Shown in pieces: positions 11,025 to 18,741 of a stretch of 64,000 bases of DNA. This DNA comes from Denitratisoma sp. (lineage in GTDB: Bacteria; Pseudomonadota; Gammaproteobacteria; Burkholderiales; Rhodocyclaceae). Each line of letters begins with the position of its first letter. The stretch's first letter is position 1. The stretch is taken from assembly GCA_032027165.1 (NCBI GenBank), contig JAVSMO010000001.1, positions 1,223,010 through 1,287,009 of the forward strand, in the 5' to 3' direction. Under the pieces are notes generated by a model, which did no database searches, was not told the DNA's origin, and worked only from the letters and a program-made list of their open reading frames with translations. The translations under genes were made by a program, and so were the position numbers.

Positions 11025-11885
11025 ATGACGAAAATACCGTCGGCTTTGCCGCTCGTGCTGCTCGCCATGCTGCTGGCCATGCCGGCGCAGGCGCAGATGG
11101 GCGGCTTCGGACGCAAGGGCATGGGCGGCGGACGGGCCGATGCCATGCAGGGGAAGCGCAACGGCGAAGATGCGGCCGCGCCTGCCCGCGACACCGTCGA
11201 GCGGCGCGACCACGCCATCGACGCCAGCGGCCTGGAAGCGGCCTTCCCCGAAGGCCATGCCTGCCAGCCCATCTCCTGCCCCTTCGCGTCTCCCACCCGC
11301 TACGACGGCAGCCGCCGGCCCAACGACCGCAACGGCGGGCTGCACGGCGGCATCGACCTCAGCCTGGACGAGGGCACGCCGCTCTTGGCCATCGCCGACG
11401 GCGAAGTCATCGCGCTCGGCGAAGGCGGGCGCATGGAAGGCATCTATCTCTGGCTGCGCCATTCGCCGGAAGACACCGGCCTGCCGTACTGGGTGTTCAG
11501 CAAATACCAGCATTTTTCCGCCCTGCCGAAGCTGAAGGTCGGCGAGCGCGTGAAGGCCGGTCAGACGGTCGGCCCCTCGGGTGCGACCGGCACGGCCGGT
11601 GGACACTATGGCGCGACCGGCTATCCGCACCTGCACCTGTCCACCTACTTCGGCCCCAGCGGCGAGTACGAGATCAGGGGCATGTTCGCCTCGATGGTGA
11701 GCGGCAAGGACGCCGTCCTCGACGACGCCCTGCTCCTCTACCTGCGGGATTTCCGCGACCTGTCCGAAGTGCGCAAGCTGCCGGAGGCGCGCCGCACCGT
11801 CCGCCCCGCCATCGTCGGCGAAGATGGCGGCATCTTCCCGCCGGGCAGCAAGACCGTCTGGCCGGTGGCCTGCAAGCGCAAGTAG
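11025..11885 (+). CDS. secreted M23-family peptidase
   Basis: 286 residues with a signal peptide (hydrophobic stretch to about residue 23, cleavage near AQAQ) and then a glycine/alanine-rich linker. The LytM/M23 zinc-peptidase fold shows the first histidine and aspartate in LHGGIDLS and the HLHLS motif, so the metal ligands appear intact. M23 peptidases cleave peptidoglycan cross-links or act as activators of amidases. The last ~70 residues form a C-terminal extension with no recognised domain. It is nine bases after suhB and probably in the same transcript. Confidence 0.8.
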   Translation: MTKIPSALPLVLLAMLLAMPAQAQMGGFGRKGMGGGRADAMQGKRNGEDAAAPARDTVERRDHAIDASGLEAAFPEGHACQPISCPFASPTRYDGSRRPNDRNGGLHGGIDLSLDEGTPLLAIADGEVIALGEGGRMEGIYLWLRHSPEDTGLPYWVFSKYQHFSALPKLKVGERVKAGQTVGPSGATGTAGGHYGATGYPHLHLSTYFGPSGEYEIRGMFASMVSGKDAVLDDALLLYLRDFRDLSEVRKLPEARRTVRPAIVGEDGGIFPPGSKTVWPVACKRK

Positions 11886-11919
11886 GCGACATGCGCCAAC
11901 CGCAAGGCTGCGTTCGCAC

Positions 11920-12972
11920 ATGGACCCGCTGACCCACGGCCTGCTCGGCGCCGTCGCCGCGAAGGCCGTGCTCGGTCGCCGCCTTGGCCACGCCGGCTGG
12001 ATGATCGGCGCCGCCGCCGGCATGCTGCCCGACGTCGACTTCTTCATCCGCAGCGACGCCGACCCGCTGCTCAACATCGAATACCACCGCCAGTTCACGC
12101 ACTCCCTCGTCGCCATCCCGCTCGGCGGCGCCCTCGCCGCCCTGCCGTGGCTGACTTTGCGGAAATTCCGCGAACAATGGCGCGGCGTGCTGGCGGCGGG
12201 CCTCCTCGGCTACGCCACCCACGGCGTGCTCGACGCCTGCACCACCTACGGCACGCACCTCGCGTGGCCCTTCTCGCCGGTGCGCGAATCGTGGAACCTG
12301 ATGACCACCATCGGGCCGCTGTTCACCCTGTTCCTGCTGCTCGGCCTGTTCTTCGCCGCGCGAAGGCAATCGCGCGCGCCGGCCGTCGCCGCGCTGACGC
12401 TGTGCCTGGCCTATGTCGGCGCGGCGGGCTGGCAGCGCGACCGCGCGGAGCAAGCCCTCGACCGCATCGCGCAATCGCGCGGCCACGCCGTCGACCGCCG
12501 GGAACTCTTCCCCACCGTCGGCAACCCGCTCGTCTGGCGCACCCTCTACCGCAGCGGCGACACCCTCTTCGCCGACCGCGTGCGCGTGCCGCTCTCGGGC
12601 GAAGCGCAATGGAAGGCCGGCCCGCGCATGGCGCACATGGACGAGCGCCACCTCACCGACGCCGAGCGCGCCGACCCGCGCGTGCGCCGCGACTTCCAGC
12701 GCTTCCGCTATTTTTCCGCCGGCTGGGTCACACGCGCGTCGCGCGACGCGAGCGTCGTCGCCGACGCCCGCTACTCGCTCGCCACCGACGCCTTCGAACC
12801 GATCTGGGGCGTGCGCTTCAAGCCCGCCCAGCCCGTCCCCACCGAATGGGTCGCCCGCGACCGCGAACGCAAGATCCCCTTCGGCGAACTCTGGCAGGAA
12901 ATCACCGGCCGCGCCGAAGGCTATCGCCCCCTGCCGCCGGCGCGGCTCGAAGTCGTCCGCAAGGCGCCGTAA
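11920..12972 (+). CDS. membrane-bound metal-dependent hydrolase (YdjM/DUF457 family)
   Basis: 350 residues from MDPLTHGLLGAVAAKAV. The N-terminus has the family pattern MDPLTHG, GMLPDVDF and RQFTHSLVAIPL (conserved His/Asp set) and several membrane helices, including one near residues 125-145. The C-terminal half is soluble. Proteins of this family (LexA-regulated YdjM in E. coli) are inner-membrane proteins of unclear activity. The stop is followed by a 575-base region with no convincing gene. A GCTGACTTT copy lies at 12150-12158. Confidence 0.75.
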   Translation: MDPLTHGLLGAVAAKAVLGRRLGHAGWMIGAAAGMLPDVDFFIRSDADPLLNIEYHRQFTHSLVAIPLGGALAALPWLTLRKFREQWRGVLAAGLLGYATHGVLDACTTYGTHLAWPFSPVRESWNLMTTIGPLFTLFLLLGLFFAARRQSRAPAVAALTLCLAYVGAAGWQRDRAEQALDRIAQSRGHAVDRRELFPTVGNPLVWRTLYRSGDTLFADRVRVPLSGEAQWKAGPRMAHMDERHLTDAERADPRVRRDFQRFRYFSAGWVTRASRDASVVADARYSLATDAFEPIWGVRFKPAQPVPTEWVARDRERKIPFGELWQEITGRAEGYRPLPPARLEVVRKAP

Positions 12973-13216
12973 CACCCCCTGCCCGCCGTCCTGCGGGGAC
13001 TGACTTTTCCTCGGATGTCCCCGCCTGCCAGGAAGCCTGTTGGCACAGGTATCCGGATGGTATATTGCTGCAATGATTTCCCGATTTGCCGATATAGGCA
13101 ACGCTCCTGAATGTGCCTAGATATGGATACCTCCCGGTTGCCATATATAGACACCAGTATCCATATATGGATGCTTGTATCCACATATGGATACCTTTTA
13201 ATGACGACTACTTTAC
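12973..13216. other. non-coding region upstream of the cassette-like island
   Basis: No gene with credible codon use was found here. The stretch contains an exact copy of the recurrent 9-mer (ACTGACTTT at 12999-13007) and a cluster of small palindromes from about 13086 to 13194, listed separately. GC content drops sharply after about 13040. Confidence 0.6.
13086..13194. repeat. array of 16-18 bp palindromic sites
   Basis: Four related palindromes with consensus GTATCCATATATGGATAC are centred near 13121, 13145, 13165 and 13185, spaced about 24, 20 and 20 bases. The last two are nearly perfect (GTATCCATATATGGATGC at 13157-13174; GTATCCACATATGGATAC at 13177-13194). A fifth, TTGCCGATATAGGCAA (13086-13101), has the same AT-rich core. 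The spacing of two helical turns suggests cooperative binding of a dimeric protein. No known operator is recognised. Confidence 0.7.
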
Positions 13217-13223
13217 GTTAGAC
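13217..13223 (+). other. possible integron core site (GTTAGAC)
   Basis: GTTAGAC fits the integron core consensus GTTRRRY exactly and stands in CGTTAGAC context at the left edge of the low-GC island. It could be the right end of an attI or of a decayed attC site. A 7-mer alone is weak evidence; its value comes from the attC-like sites downstream. Confidence 0.35.
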
Positions 13224-13332
13224 GATCATATGCGCCTCGGCCGTACGCAAAACAGATAATGATAAATGCATTGAAGATGCTTTATAAAGTGCGGACCGCT
13301 CTGCTATATAGCGGAGCGCTGCAGAGCGCGAG

Positions 13333-13350
13333 GCATAACGGAGTTATGCA
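13333..13350. repeat. short perfect inverted repeat
   Basis: GCATAAC and GTTATGC are separated by GGA, giving a 7-bp stem. Just upstream are two other hairpins (CCGCT / AGCGG near 13306-13324 and GCGCT / AGCGC near 13316-13330). The GTTATGC arm resembles integron core sites. No gene is convincing between 13224 and 13452. Confidence 0.4.
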
Positions 13351-13452
13351 TCCCGATCTTCCGCGCTCCGCGAAAAGAGCAAGGGAACCGCATGAAAATT
13401 TGGCATTCGAGCGATTAAGAATTGCTGATTTACTCTCGCCGGCACAAATGAC

Positions 13453-13539
13453 GCCTAACGCGTCGTTCGAGCGGCCTCGCGAACTGCGTTCGCGACTTCG
13501 CCCCTGGCGGGGGGCCGCTCAACTCCAAACACGTTGAAA
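13453..13539 (+). other. attC-like integron recombination site 1
   Basis: The site begins with GCCTAAC (fits RYYYAAC) and ends with GTTGAAA (fits GTTRRR, last base off). The inner arms GTTCGAGCGGCC (13465-13476) and GGCCGCTCAAC (13513-13523) pair over 11 bp with one extra C on the top strand, i.e. an extrahelical G on the bottom strand, a hallmark of attC sites. The right arm also has the familiar CTCAACTCCAA pattern. Length is 87 bp. A gene starts nine bases after the core site, as in cassettes. Confidence 0.75.
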
Positions 13540-13547
13540 TCATCTTT

Positions 13548-13931
13548 ATGCGTTCATGCTTCCTTACTGCAATCCAAGGCATTCTCGTCTTTCTTTCCGC
13601 TTGCACCTCAATGCACAACATCAAAACGGATGGCTTCAACCCACTCGGAGGTGGGTTTTACGACAACGAAATCAAACCGGGCCTTCACTGGTTGCAAGCA
13701 GATAGCAATTTTGCGCCTTTTCCGAATTATTCTTCTGCTCGGAAGACTTGGAAGGCACGAGCCATGGCGCTTTGTAAAGGTATGGAATATGAGGAATTGC
13801 AGGTTGAGGAATCGTCCGCAGAGCCTTGGGGGGCGGGTAGATTTGTTGCTACACGGCGAGGTTACATAGTGTGTGCATCATCAGGTCTGTCCCTTGCAGA
13901 CGCGCTAAAGGTCATTCAGCAGCAAAGATAA
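13548..13931 (+). CDS. small lipoprotein of unknown function
   Basis: 127 residues. A lipoprotein signal peptide ends in the lipobox LSAC (cysteine at about 19). The mature part starts with KTDGFNPLGGGFYDNEIKPGL, a motif also present in the protein at 15341, so the two are paralogues. No known domain is recognised. It starts just after attC-like site 1, and codon use is far less GC-biased than in flanking genes. The protein is probably anchored in the outer membrane or periplasm. It looks like a gene-cassette cargo gene. Confidence 0.7.
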   Translation: MRSCFLTAIQGILVFLSACTSMHNIKTDGFNPLGGGFYDNEIKPGLHWLQADSNFAPFPNYSSARKTWKARAMALCKGMEYEELQVEESSAEPWGAGRFVATRRGYIVCASSGLSLADALKVIQQQR

Positions 13932-13959
13932 GGAACTCATAAAGACGTACCGGTTATCT

Positions 13960-14514
13960 ATGACATTAGATCCCCGTCCGATGCGCTGTCCATTTCGATT
14001 TCGAATTCTTGGCATCCTCGTCGCAATGCTTTCGCTTTCCGCTTTAGGACAAACAATGTTCTTGCGTGAATCCAGGCCAGAGACAGGAAGGGCCAATCTC
14101 TATTTCTTCCGCGCCACGCAACAGGATAAATCGCACATTTACGTTGAAATCCTTCTTGACGGAAGAAGGGTTGGCCTCCTTGGGGCAGGCGAATACTTTG
14201 TCATTTCCATCAAGCCAGGGCCGTATGCGTTGGCGGCCAATTCGCCGGTAGGCTCCAACCGCCGGTACGTTGGTACGACTACTCTTGAGGTTCGGCCGAA
14301 CATGGAATATTTCGTTGAAGTCAGTGAGACCGAACGTACGAACACGATGGTGGACATTCTGCCTATAGCAGCCGGCAAATCGAATGTACCAGTTCCCATT
14401 GTCACGGAATCGACCAGTGTGAACGTTCGAAAATGGGAAATATCCGAAAGACACATTGATGAACTGCCTGTTGCTGGCATCCTCTCGTGCAGCAAAGTCG
14501 ATGCCAATCCGTAA
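13960..14514 (+). CDS. secreted protein with DUF2846-like domain
   Basis: 184 residues with a hydrophobic signal segment after a basic start (RCPFRFR, then ILGILVAMLSLSALG). The central part, RANLYFFR, LLDGRRVGLL and GEYFVISIKPGPYAL, resembles the DUF2846 domain found in predicted periplasmic or lipoprotein-like proteins. Function is unknown. A second possible start is the ATG at 13981. The stop codon lies inside the left end of attC-like site 2, as is usual for cassette genes. It follows the lipoprotein gene by 28 bases. Confidence 0.65.
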   Translation: MTLDPRPMRCPFRFRILGILVAMLSLSALGQTMFLRESRPETGRANLYFFRATQQDKSHIYVEILLDGRRVGLLGAGEYFVISIKPGPYALAANSPVGSNRRYVGTTTLEVRPNMEYFVEVSETERTNTMVDILPIAAGKSNVPVPIVTESTSVNVRKWEISERHIDELPVAGILSCSKVDANP

Positions 14515-14632
14515 CATCAGAATTCACGTGCGATTTCGCCTTAATAATCGCCTCGAGGCGGCTGCCGGGAACTGCACCACTCTGCTCCCACCGCCCTTCG
14601 GGCTATGGCGCTCCTGAACTAGCATGTTGGGC
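14509..14632 (+). other. attC-like integron recombination site 2
   Basis: The right end is GTTGGGC (14626-14632), a full match to GTTRRRY. The left end CCGTAAC contains the stop codon of the preceding gene. The outer arms show imperfect inverted similarity: AACAT then ATTCACGTGCG on the left against CGCTCCTGAACT then ATGTT on the right. The middle has a CGAGGCGGC/GCC-rich stretch. The arms are more diverged than in site 1, so this call is less certain. The length of 124 bp is within the known attC range. Confidence 0.55.
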
Positions 14633-14643
14633 AATAATCGCCA

Positions 14644-15333
14644 ATGATTCCCATCTTTGCTTTGCCGAACAGACTTCTCGCCTCCAAGATCAGATCGCCA
14701 AATATGGCATGGGTGTTGGTTACTACCGTTATTGCCATCGGACTTTATGGATGTTCGTCCCTCCCCCGTCAAATTGAGCAACTTTCAGGGATTGCACCTT
14801 GCTGCGTTGACGCCTCGCAATTCAGATTCGAAGTTCTGAAACAAGGTGAAGAAATCAAGACATCCTTTTCGGAATCTAGCCCGGTTTTCAATTTCCATAC
14901 AGGGAAGAGCTATTTCGCCGCTTTCCAGCTGCCGCCATCAAATCGCGCCGGATCCAATTTATCCGTGCGTACGTTTTGGGCTGCCACCAAACTGGAGCAG
15001 CCTCAGGTTTTCTGTCCATCAGTTACGTTCTACGATGAGGACTTCAAGCCCATCACGACTGAATTATTCATGCTGTCTTACCACCCAGGAGCAACAAAAG
15101 AAGGTGGGCAATGGCGATCAATGGCCCCGGTGCCTTCCGAAGCGCTATACGCCGTCATGCACGCCGAAACCCGCCGTATAGGCAATTTACTGGCCATTAC
15201 GACGGGAACTGTGGCCCCGCCATTGCTTCTTGTGGGCCCCGGGTTTGCCTACTACCAAAGCGGGGGAGCCGGCCAGGAAAAGTATCAATGCGGATACATT
15301 GGCCAAATCATATTGTCTGTTTCGCCGCAATGA
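14644..15333 (+). CDS. MalM-like lipoprotein
   Basis: 229 residues with a positively charged start, a hydrophobic stretch and the lipobox LYGC (cysteine near residue 37). The mature part has VFNFHTGKSYFAAFQLP and YHPGATKEGG, which resemble MalM, a periplasmic protein of the maltose operon with an uncertain role. No maltose genes are near, so MalM homology gives fold, not function. The gene begins 11 bases after the core of attC-like site 2. Base composition is unlike the core genome. Confidence 0.6.
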   Translation: MIPIFALPNRLLASKIRSPNMAWVLVTTVIAIGLYGCSSLPRQIEQLSGIAPCCVDASQFRFEVLKQGEEIKTSFSESSPVFNFHTGKSYFAAFQLPPSNRAGSNLSVRTFWAATKLEQPQVFCPSVTFYDEDFKPITTELFMLSYHPGATKEGGQWRSMAPVPSEALYAVMHAETRRIGNLLAITTGTVAPPLLLVGPGFAYYQSGGAGQEKYQCGYIGQIILSVSPQ

Positions 15334-15340
15334 GTGCAGC

Positions 15341-16081
15341 ATGCTAGGCAGAAAATTTCTGACATGGTGCGCAATGATTGTCGTGGCCATCCAGGCCGGC
15401 TGCGCATCGACCCACAATCGGAAAACGGATGGCTTCAATCCTTCCGGCGGTGGCTTTTATGACCAGGAAATCCTTCCTGGTTTGTATCGCATGACGGCTT
15501 CCTCGAACCGATCATTGTGGCCAACCTTTGGCGCAGCCATCGATACATGGCGGGCTCGAGCCGACCAGCTCTGCGGACACAACCAGTATCAGGAGATTGT
15601 CGCATCAGAGGATGCCGGATACCAGGGAGCGGCAACGGTCTACGTTCGACCGGGCATACCGCTGTCCGCCCCACACTACAACACCACGATTACCGGCCAC
15701 ATCCTCTGCAACAATTCCGGAATGACCAGAAGCCAGGCAATCGCCTATCTGGACGAACAGGCGAAGCGTAGGGCCATGGAAGAGGATGAGGCTCAAACGA
15801 GGAAACTCGACGAACTCGGAGGAAGGCATTGCGGGACGGACGACCCGCTTGCCAGTCCAGAGAACCTTTTGCGTCGCGGCAAGATATTGTCCTCACGAAG
15901 CGAGTACCAATCCGCCTTGGCATGCTTCATGCGGGCACAGGCGCTTGAAGAAGGCACCCATGTTTATCGTGAAGCGTGCACTGCAATCGGAACCATGTAT
16001 GAACTCGGATGGGGGGTCGAGAAAGACGTGCAGCAAGCGATGACATGGTACAAAAAGGGCGGCCTTGGTGCCGACAATTAA
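15341..16081 (+). CDS. lipoprotein fused to a Sel1-like repeat
   Basis: 246 residues from the ATG at 15341. Lipobox IQAGC is at about residue 21; then comes KTDGFNPSGGGFYDQEILPGL, shared with the lipoprotein at 13548. The C-terminal part contains a tetratricopeptide/Sel1-type unit (AIGTMYELGWGVEKDVQQAMTWYKKG). The N-terminal half is thus a duplicate of the neighbour, joined to a protein-interaction repeat. It starts eight bases after the MalM-like gene. Function is unknown. Confidence 0.7.
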   Translation: MLGRKFLTWCAMIVVAIQAGCASTHNRKTDGFNPSGGGFYDQEILPGLYRMTASSNRSLWPTFGAAIDTWRARADQLCGHNQYQEIVASEDAGYQGAATVYVRPGIPLSAPHYNTTITGHILCNNSGMTRSQAIAYLDEQAKRRAMEEDEAQTRKLDELGGRHCGTDDPLASPENLLRRGKILSSRSEYQSALACFMRAQALEEGTHVYREACTAIGTMYELGWGVEKDVQQAMTWYKKGGLGADN

Positions 16082-16113
16082 CCCTTGGCCACTTCATAAA
16101 CATCGAGCCGGAT

Positions 16114-16551
16114 ATGCAAGCAACCCTCCGAATGCTGGGTATCGTCGTTTTCCTGACCGGCTGCACGAACATCCCAAGCTATGAAGGCCCGAAGGGCGGC
16201 AGCCCGCCAGCGGTTGTTTCCAATTTCGGCTCGATCTTATGCGGCCCCTTATCTGCATTCCGCACGAGTCGAGTCTGCGGAGCGCGCGTTTTTACGGTCG
16301 ACGGCCAAAGTGCAAGCATGTGGGCTTCGAGCATCGAGGTGGATCCCGGTCTGCATACATTCCGTTTCGTCTGCACCGCCTCGCCGGAGCCCGGTGGGAG
16401 CGACACGCCGAGATTGTTCACGTACCACACCGTCAGGCTGGTGTCCGGAGGGAAATACCGTATCGAAGCCGTCTGGGATGTCTATTGCCGAATGAGGCTG
16501 ATTGACGAATCGAACGGCAACGTCCTGTCACAGGATCCAACTGACTTATGA
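16114..16551 (+). CDS. small lipoprotein of unknown function
   Basis: 145 residues from MQATLRMLGIVVFLTGCTNI; the lipobox LTGC places the modified cysteine at residue 17. The mature part has three further cysteines and a stretch resembling small outer-membrane lipoproteins (VDPGLHTFRFVC), but no family is recognised. It belongs to the low-GC island and lies 32 bases after the Sel1-fusion gene. A near copy of the recurrent 9-mer (ACTGACTTA) overlaps its end. Confidence 0.6.
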   Translation: MQATLRMLGIVVFLTGCTNIPSYEGPKGGSPPAVVSNFGSILCGPLSAFRTSRVCGARVFTVDGQSASMWASSIEVDPGLHTFRFVCTASPEPGGSDTPRLFTYHTVRLVSGGKYRIEAVWDVYCRMRLIDESNGNVLSQDPTDL

Positions 16552-16560
16552 AGGGGAAAT

Positions 16561-17154
16561 ATGACACGCAGCCTTGCAGGATTGGTTTTTTTTCTTTGCG
16601 CGACATGGTCAGCTGCAGTTCAAGCCCAATCCCCCGGGCAACCCATCACGCCCGGACAAGTGTTTACAGGCAGCTTGCTCAGTGTTCGAGCGCCTGACTC
16701 CGAAGGATGGGTGTTCGCCCCCGCCGGGAACAGCGGCCTGGCATTCGTCCGCCGAGGTGCTGAGCGGGACGAAACCTACGCAGCACAGGCCATATTATTC
16801 AGACTCACTCCGGCCGAAAACAGGGTGGAGTTCGTCCAACTGATCAGGGAACGGATCGACATGGTCAACCCTCCGTCCCGTTTCGAGCCTCTAGAGGCGA
16901 ATTATGAGTTCACCGACCTGCGCGGATACCCATGCGTGCGTTACAAGTGCCTTTACAACGACAAGGAGGCACTGACGACATCCGGAACGCGAGAGCCGAT
17001 GAAATTGCAGGTCGTTTCCATGTATTGTCGCCACCCCTCGCAGAAGGAGGTCGGTTTTTTTGCTGCTTATTCACACCGCGGCGCAAGCACAGATCCGGAT
17101 CTCGACGCGCCCGCGCTACGTTTCATCGACGGTGTGCAAGTGCCTCAGAAATGA
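16561..17154 (+). CDS. secreted protein of unknown function
   Basis: 197 residues with a clear signal peptide (hydrophobic LAGLVFFLCATWSAAVQA, cleavage near AQA). The mature part has no recognised domain. It is preceded by GAAGGGGAAAT, a likely ribosome binding site. It is the last gene of the atypical island and follows the lipoprotein gene by nine bases, so several of these genes probably form one transcript. Confidence 0.6.
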   Translation: MTRSLAGLVFFLCATWSAAVQAQSPGQPITPGQVFTGSLLSVRAPDSEGWVFAPAGNSGLAFVRRGAERDETYAAQAILFRLTPAENRVEFVQLIRERIDMVNPPSRFEPLEANYEFTDLRGYPCVRYKCLYNDKEALTTSGTREPMKLQVVSMYCRHPSQKEVGFFAAYSHRGASTDPDLDAPALRFIDGVQVPQK

Positions 17155-17230
17155 TTAAATTTGCGGAATCGGCTGCAATTCAATTGATTGAGGCTAGCCC
17201 AAATCTACACCCAACCCCAATAGACGCAAC

Positions 17231-17791
17231 ATGACCACAGCCCTAGTACTCATCGACCTGCAAAACGACTACTTCCCCGGCGGCACGATGGAACTGGTTG
17301 GAGCGGAAGCCGCAGTCGCGCAGGCGGCGCGGCTGCTGCAGGCCTTTCGGCAGCAAGGGCAACCAGTCTTCCATGTCCAGCACATCGCCACGCGCCCCGG
17401 GGCGACCTTCTTTCTGCCCGGCACGCCGGGCGCCGAGATCCACAACGCGGTGCGGCCGAACGAGGGCGAGCCGGTGGTAGTGAAACATTTCCCGAACAGC
17501 TTCCGCGAGACGGGGCTGCTCGAGGCGCTGCGCGCGGCCGGGGCGACGAAGCTGATGTTCGCCGGCATGATGACGCACATGTGCGTGGATTCCACGGTGC
17601 GCGCGGCGGTCGACCTGGGCTTCCAGTGTTCGCTCGCGGCGGATGCCTGCGCCACGCGCGATCTGCAGTTGGGTGCGCAGCGCATCGAGGCCGCCGCCGT
17701 GCAGCTCGCCTACCTCGCCGGCCTGAACGGCCTGTTCGCCCGGGTGCGGACGGCCGACGAGCTGTGCGCCGAGGCGTGTTCCGGCGACTGA
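17231..17791 (+). CDS. cysteine hydrolase (isochorismatase/nicotinamidase family)
   Basis: 186 residues with the catalytic triad of the family: D9 in LVLIDLQNDYF, K85 in VVVKHFPNSF and C118 in GMMTHMCVDSTVRAA, including the usual cis-peptide region. Members hydrolyse nicotinamide, isochorismate or other amides; the substrate is not evident here. Base composition returns to the GC-rich host norm. The TGA stop is embedded in an ACTGACTTT copy (17787-17795) followed by a T-run. Confidence 0.85.
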   Translation: MTTALVLIDLQNDYFPGGTMELVGAEAAVAQAARLLQAFRQQGQPVFHVQHIATRPGATFFLPGTPGAEIHNAVRPNEGEPVVVKHFPNSFRETGLLEALRAAGATKLMFAGMMTHMCVDSTVRAAVDLGFQCSLAADACATRDLQLGAQRIEAAAVQLAYLAGLNGLFARVRTADELCAEACSGD

Positions 17792-17840
17792 CTTTTTTCC
17801 AGCGACACATGCTTCAGCCCGGACCAGAAAGGAAAATGCG

Positions 17841-18737
17841 ATGAAGAAAAACGGTTTCATGCTTGGATTGGCTCTGCTCCTGCTGGGCGTGCCCGGCGCG
17901 AATGCGCTTGCCCAATACGGGACGCCGGAAACGCTGAAGGCCGAACTGAAGCAAGGCGACGACCTTTCCTTCCCGGCAGAGGCAACGGAACTGGGAACCT
18001 TTACCAGCCTGTCGAACGCCTTGCTCACGCCGGGCGGCAAGGGCTCCGGGAAACTGCCCGCACTCGTCGTCTTCCACACCTGCGGGGGCGTCAAGCAGCA
18101 CATCCGTTATTGGGCGGAAGAGGCACTGAAGGAAGGCTACGTCGTACTGGTGCCGGATGCCATGCGCGGCCTCAAGAACGATTGCGGCTCGCCGCCGCAG
18201 ATCGCGAATGCGCGCCTGATCAAGGATGCGCTCGACGCCGTTGCCCATCTCGCCACGCTGCCGTATGTCGACGCCAGGCGCATTTCCATCCTGGGCTTTT
18301 CGAAGGGCGCGCTGGTCGCCACCTGGGCCGCCAGTTCAAGCGTCGCGAATGCGCTGCGGCCGGGCGTGCCGCCGATCGCCTCGGCCGTTTCCGTTTACGG
18401 TTTCTGCGCCCTGGCGCCCACGCGCAAGCGGCCGCAAGGCGTGCAGATTCTCCAGCCCGACAGCGATCGCCCGCTGCTGATGCTCATGGGCGGCAAGGAC
18501 AACGAAACGCCCCCGGCTTCATGCCTGGAGCGATTGCCCAGGCTCAAGGAAGCCGGCGCGCCGGTCGAATGGCACTTGTACCCGGATGCCACCCATGGCT
18601 GGGACCAGTCCGAGCTTCACGGCTTCACCAAGACCGCCTACAACGGTGAGCGCGTGACCTACCTGTACGACCAGGCCGTGACCGAAGACACGCGGAAGAG
18701 GATCTTCGATTTCCTGGCGAGGCGCGCAGGCAATTAG
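17841..18737 (+). CDS. secreted dienelactone hydrolase-like protein
   Basis: 298 residues with an N-terminal signal peptide (to about residue 24, ALAQ). An alpha/beta-hydrolase fold follows with the nucleophile S154 in the elbow LGFSKGALVA, a likely acid in GGKDNETPP and histidine in DATHGWDQS. The family includes dienelactone hydrolases, whose nucleophile is usually Cys; here it is Ser, so the substrate is unknown. A GAAAGGAAA ribosome binding site precedes the start. It is four bases upstream of the SDR gene. Confidence 0.75.
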   Translation: MKKNGFMLGLALLLLGVPGANALAQYGTPETLKAELKQGDDLSFPAEATELGTFTSLSNALLTPGGKGSGKLPALVVFHTCGGVKQHIRYWAEEALKEGYVVLVPDAMRGLKNDCGSPPQIANARLIKDALDAVAHLATLPYVDARRISILGFSKGALVATWAASSSVANALRPGVPPIASAVSVYGFCALAPTRKRPQGVQILQPDSDRPLLMLMGGKDNETPPASCLERLPRLKEAGAPVEWHLYPDATHGWDQSELHGFTKTAYNGERVTYLYDQAVTEDTRKRIFDFLARRAGN

Positions 18738-18741
18738 CGGC

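Noticed and set aside
13259-13537. 92-codon open frame before attC-like site 1
   Set aside because: It runs through the attC-like site and has no recognisable protein features or ribosome binding site.
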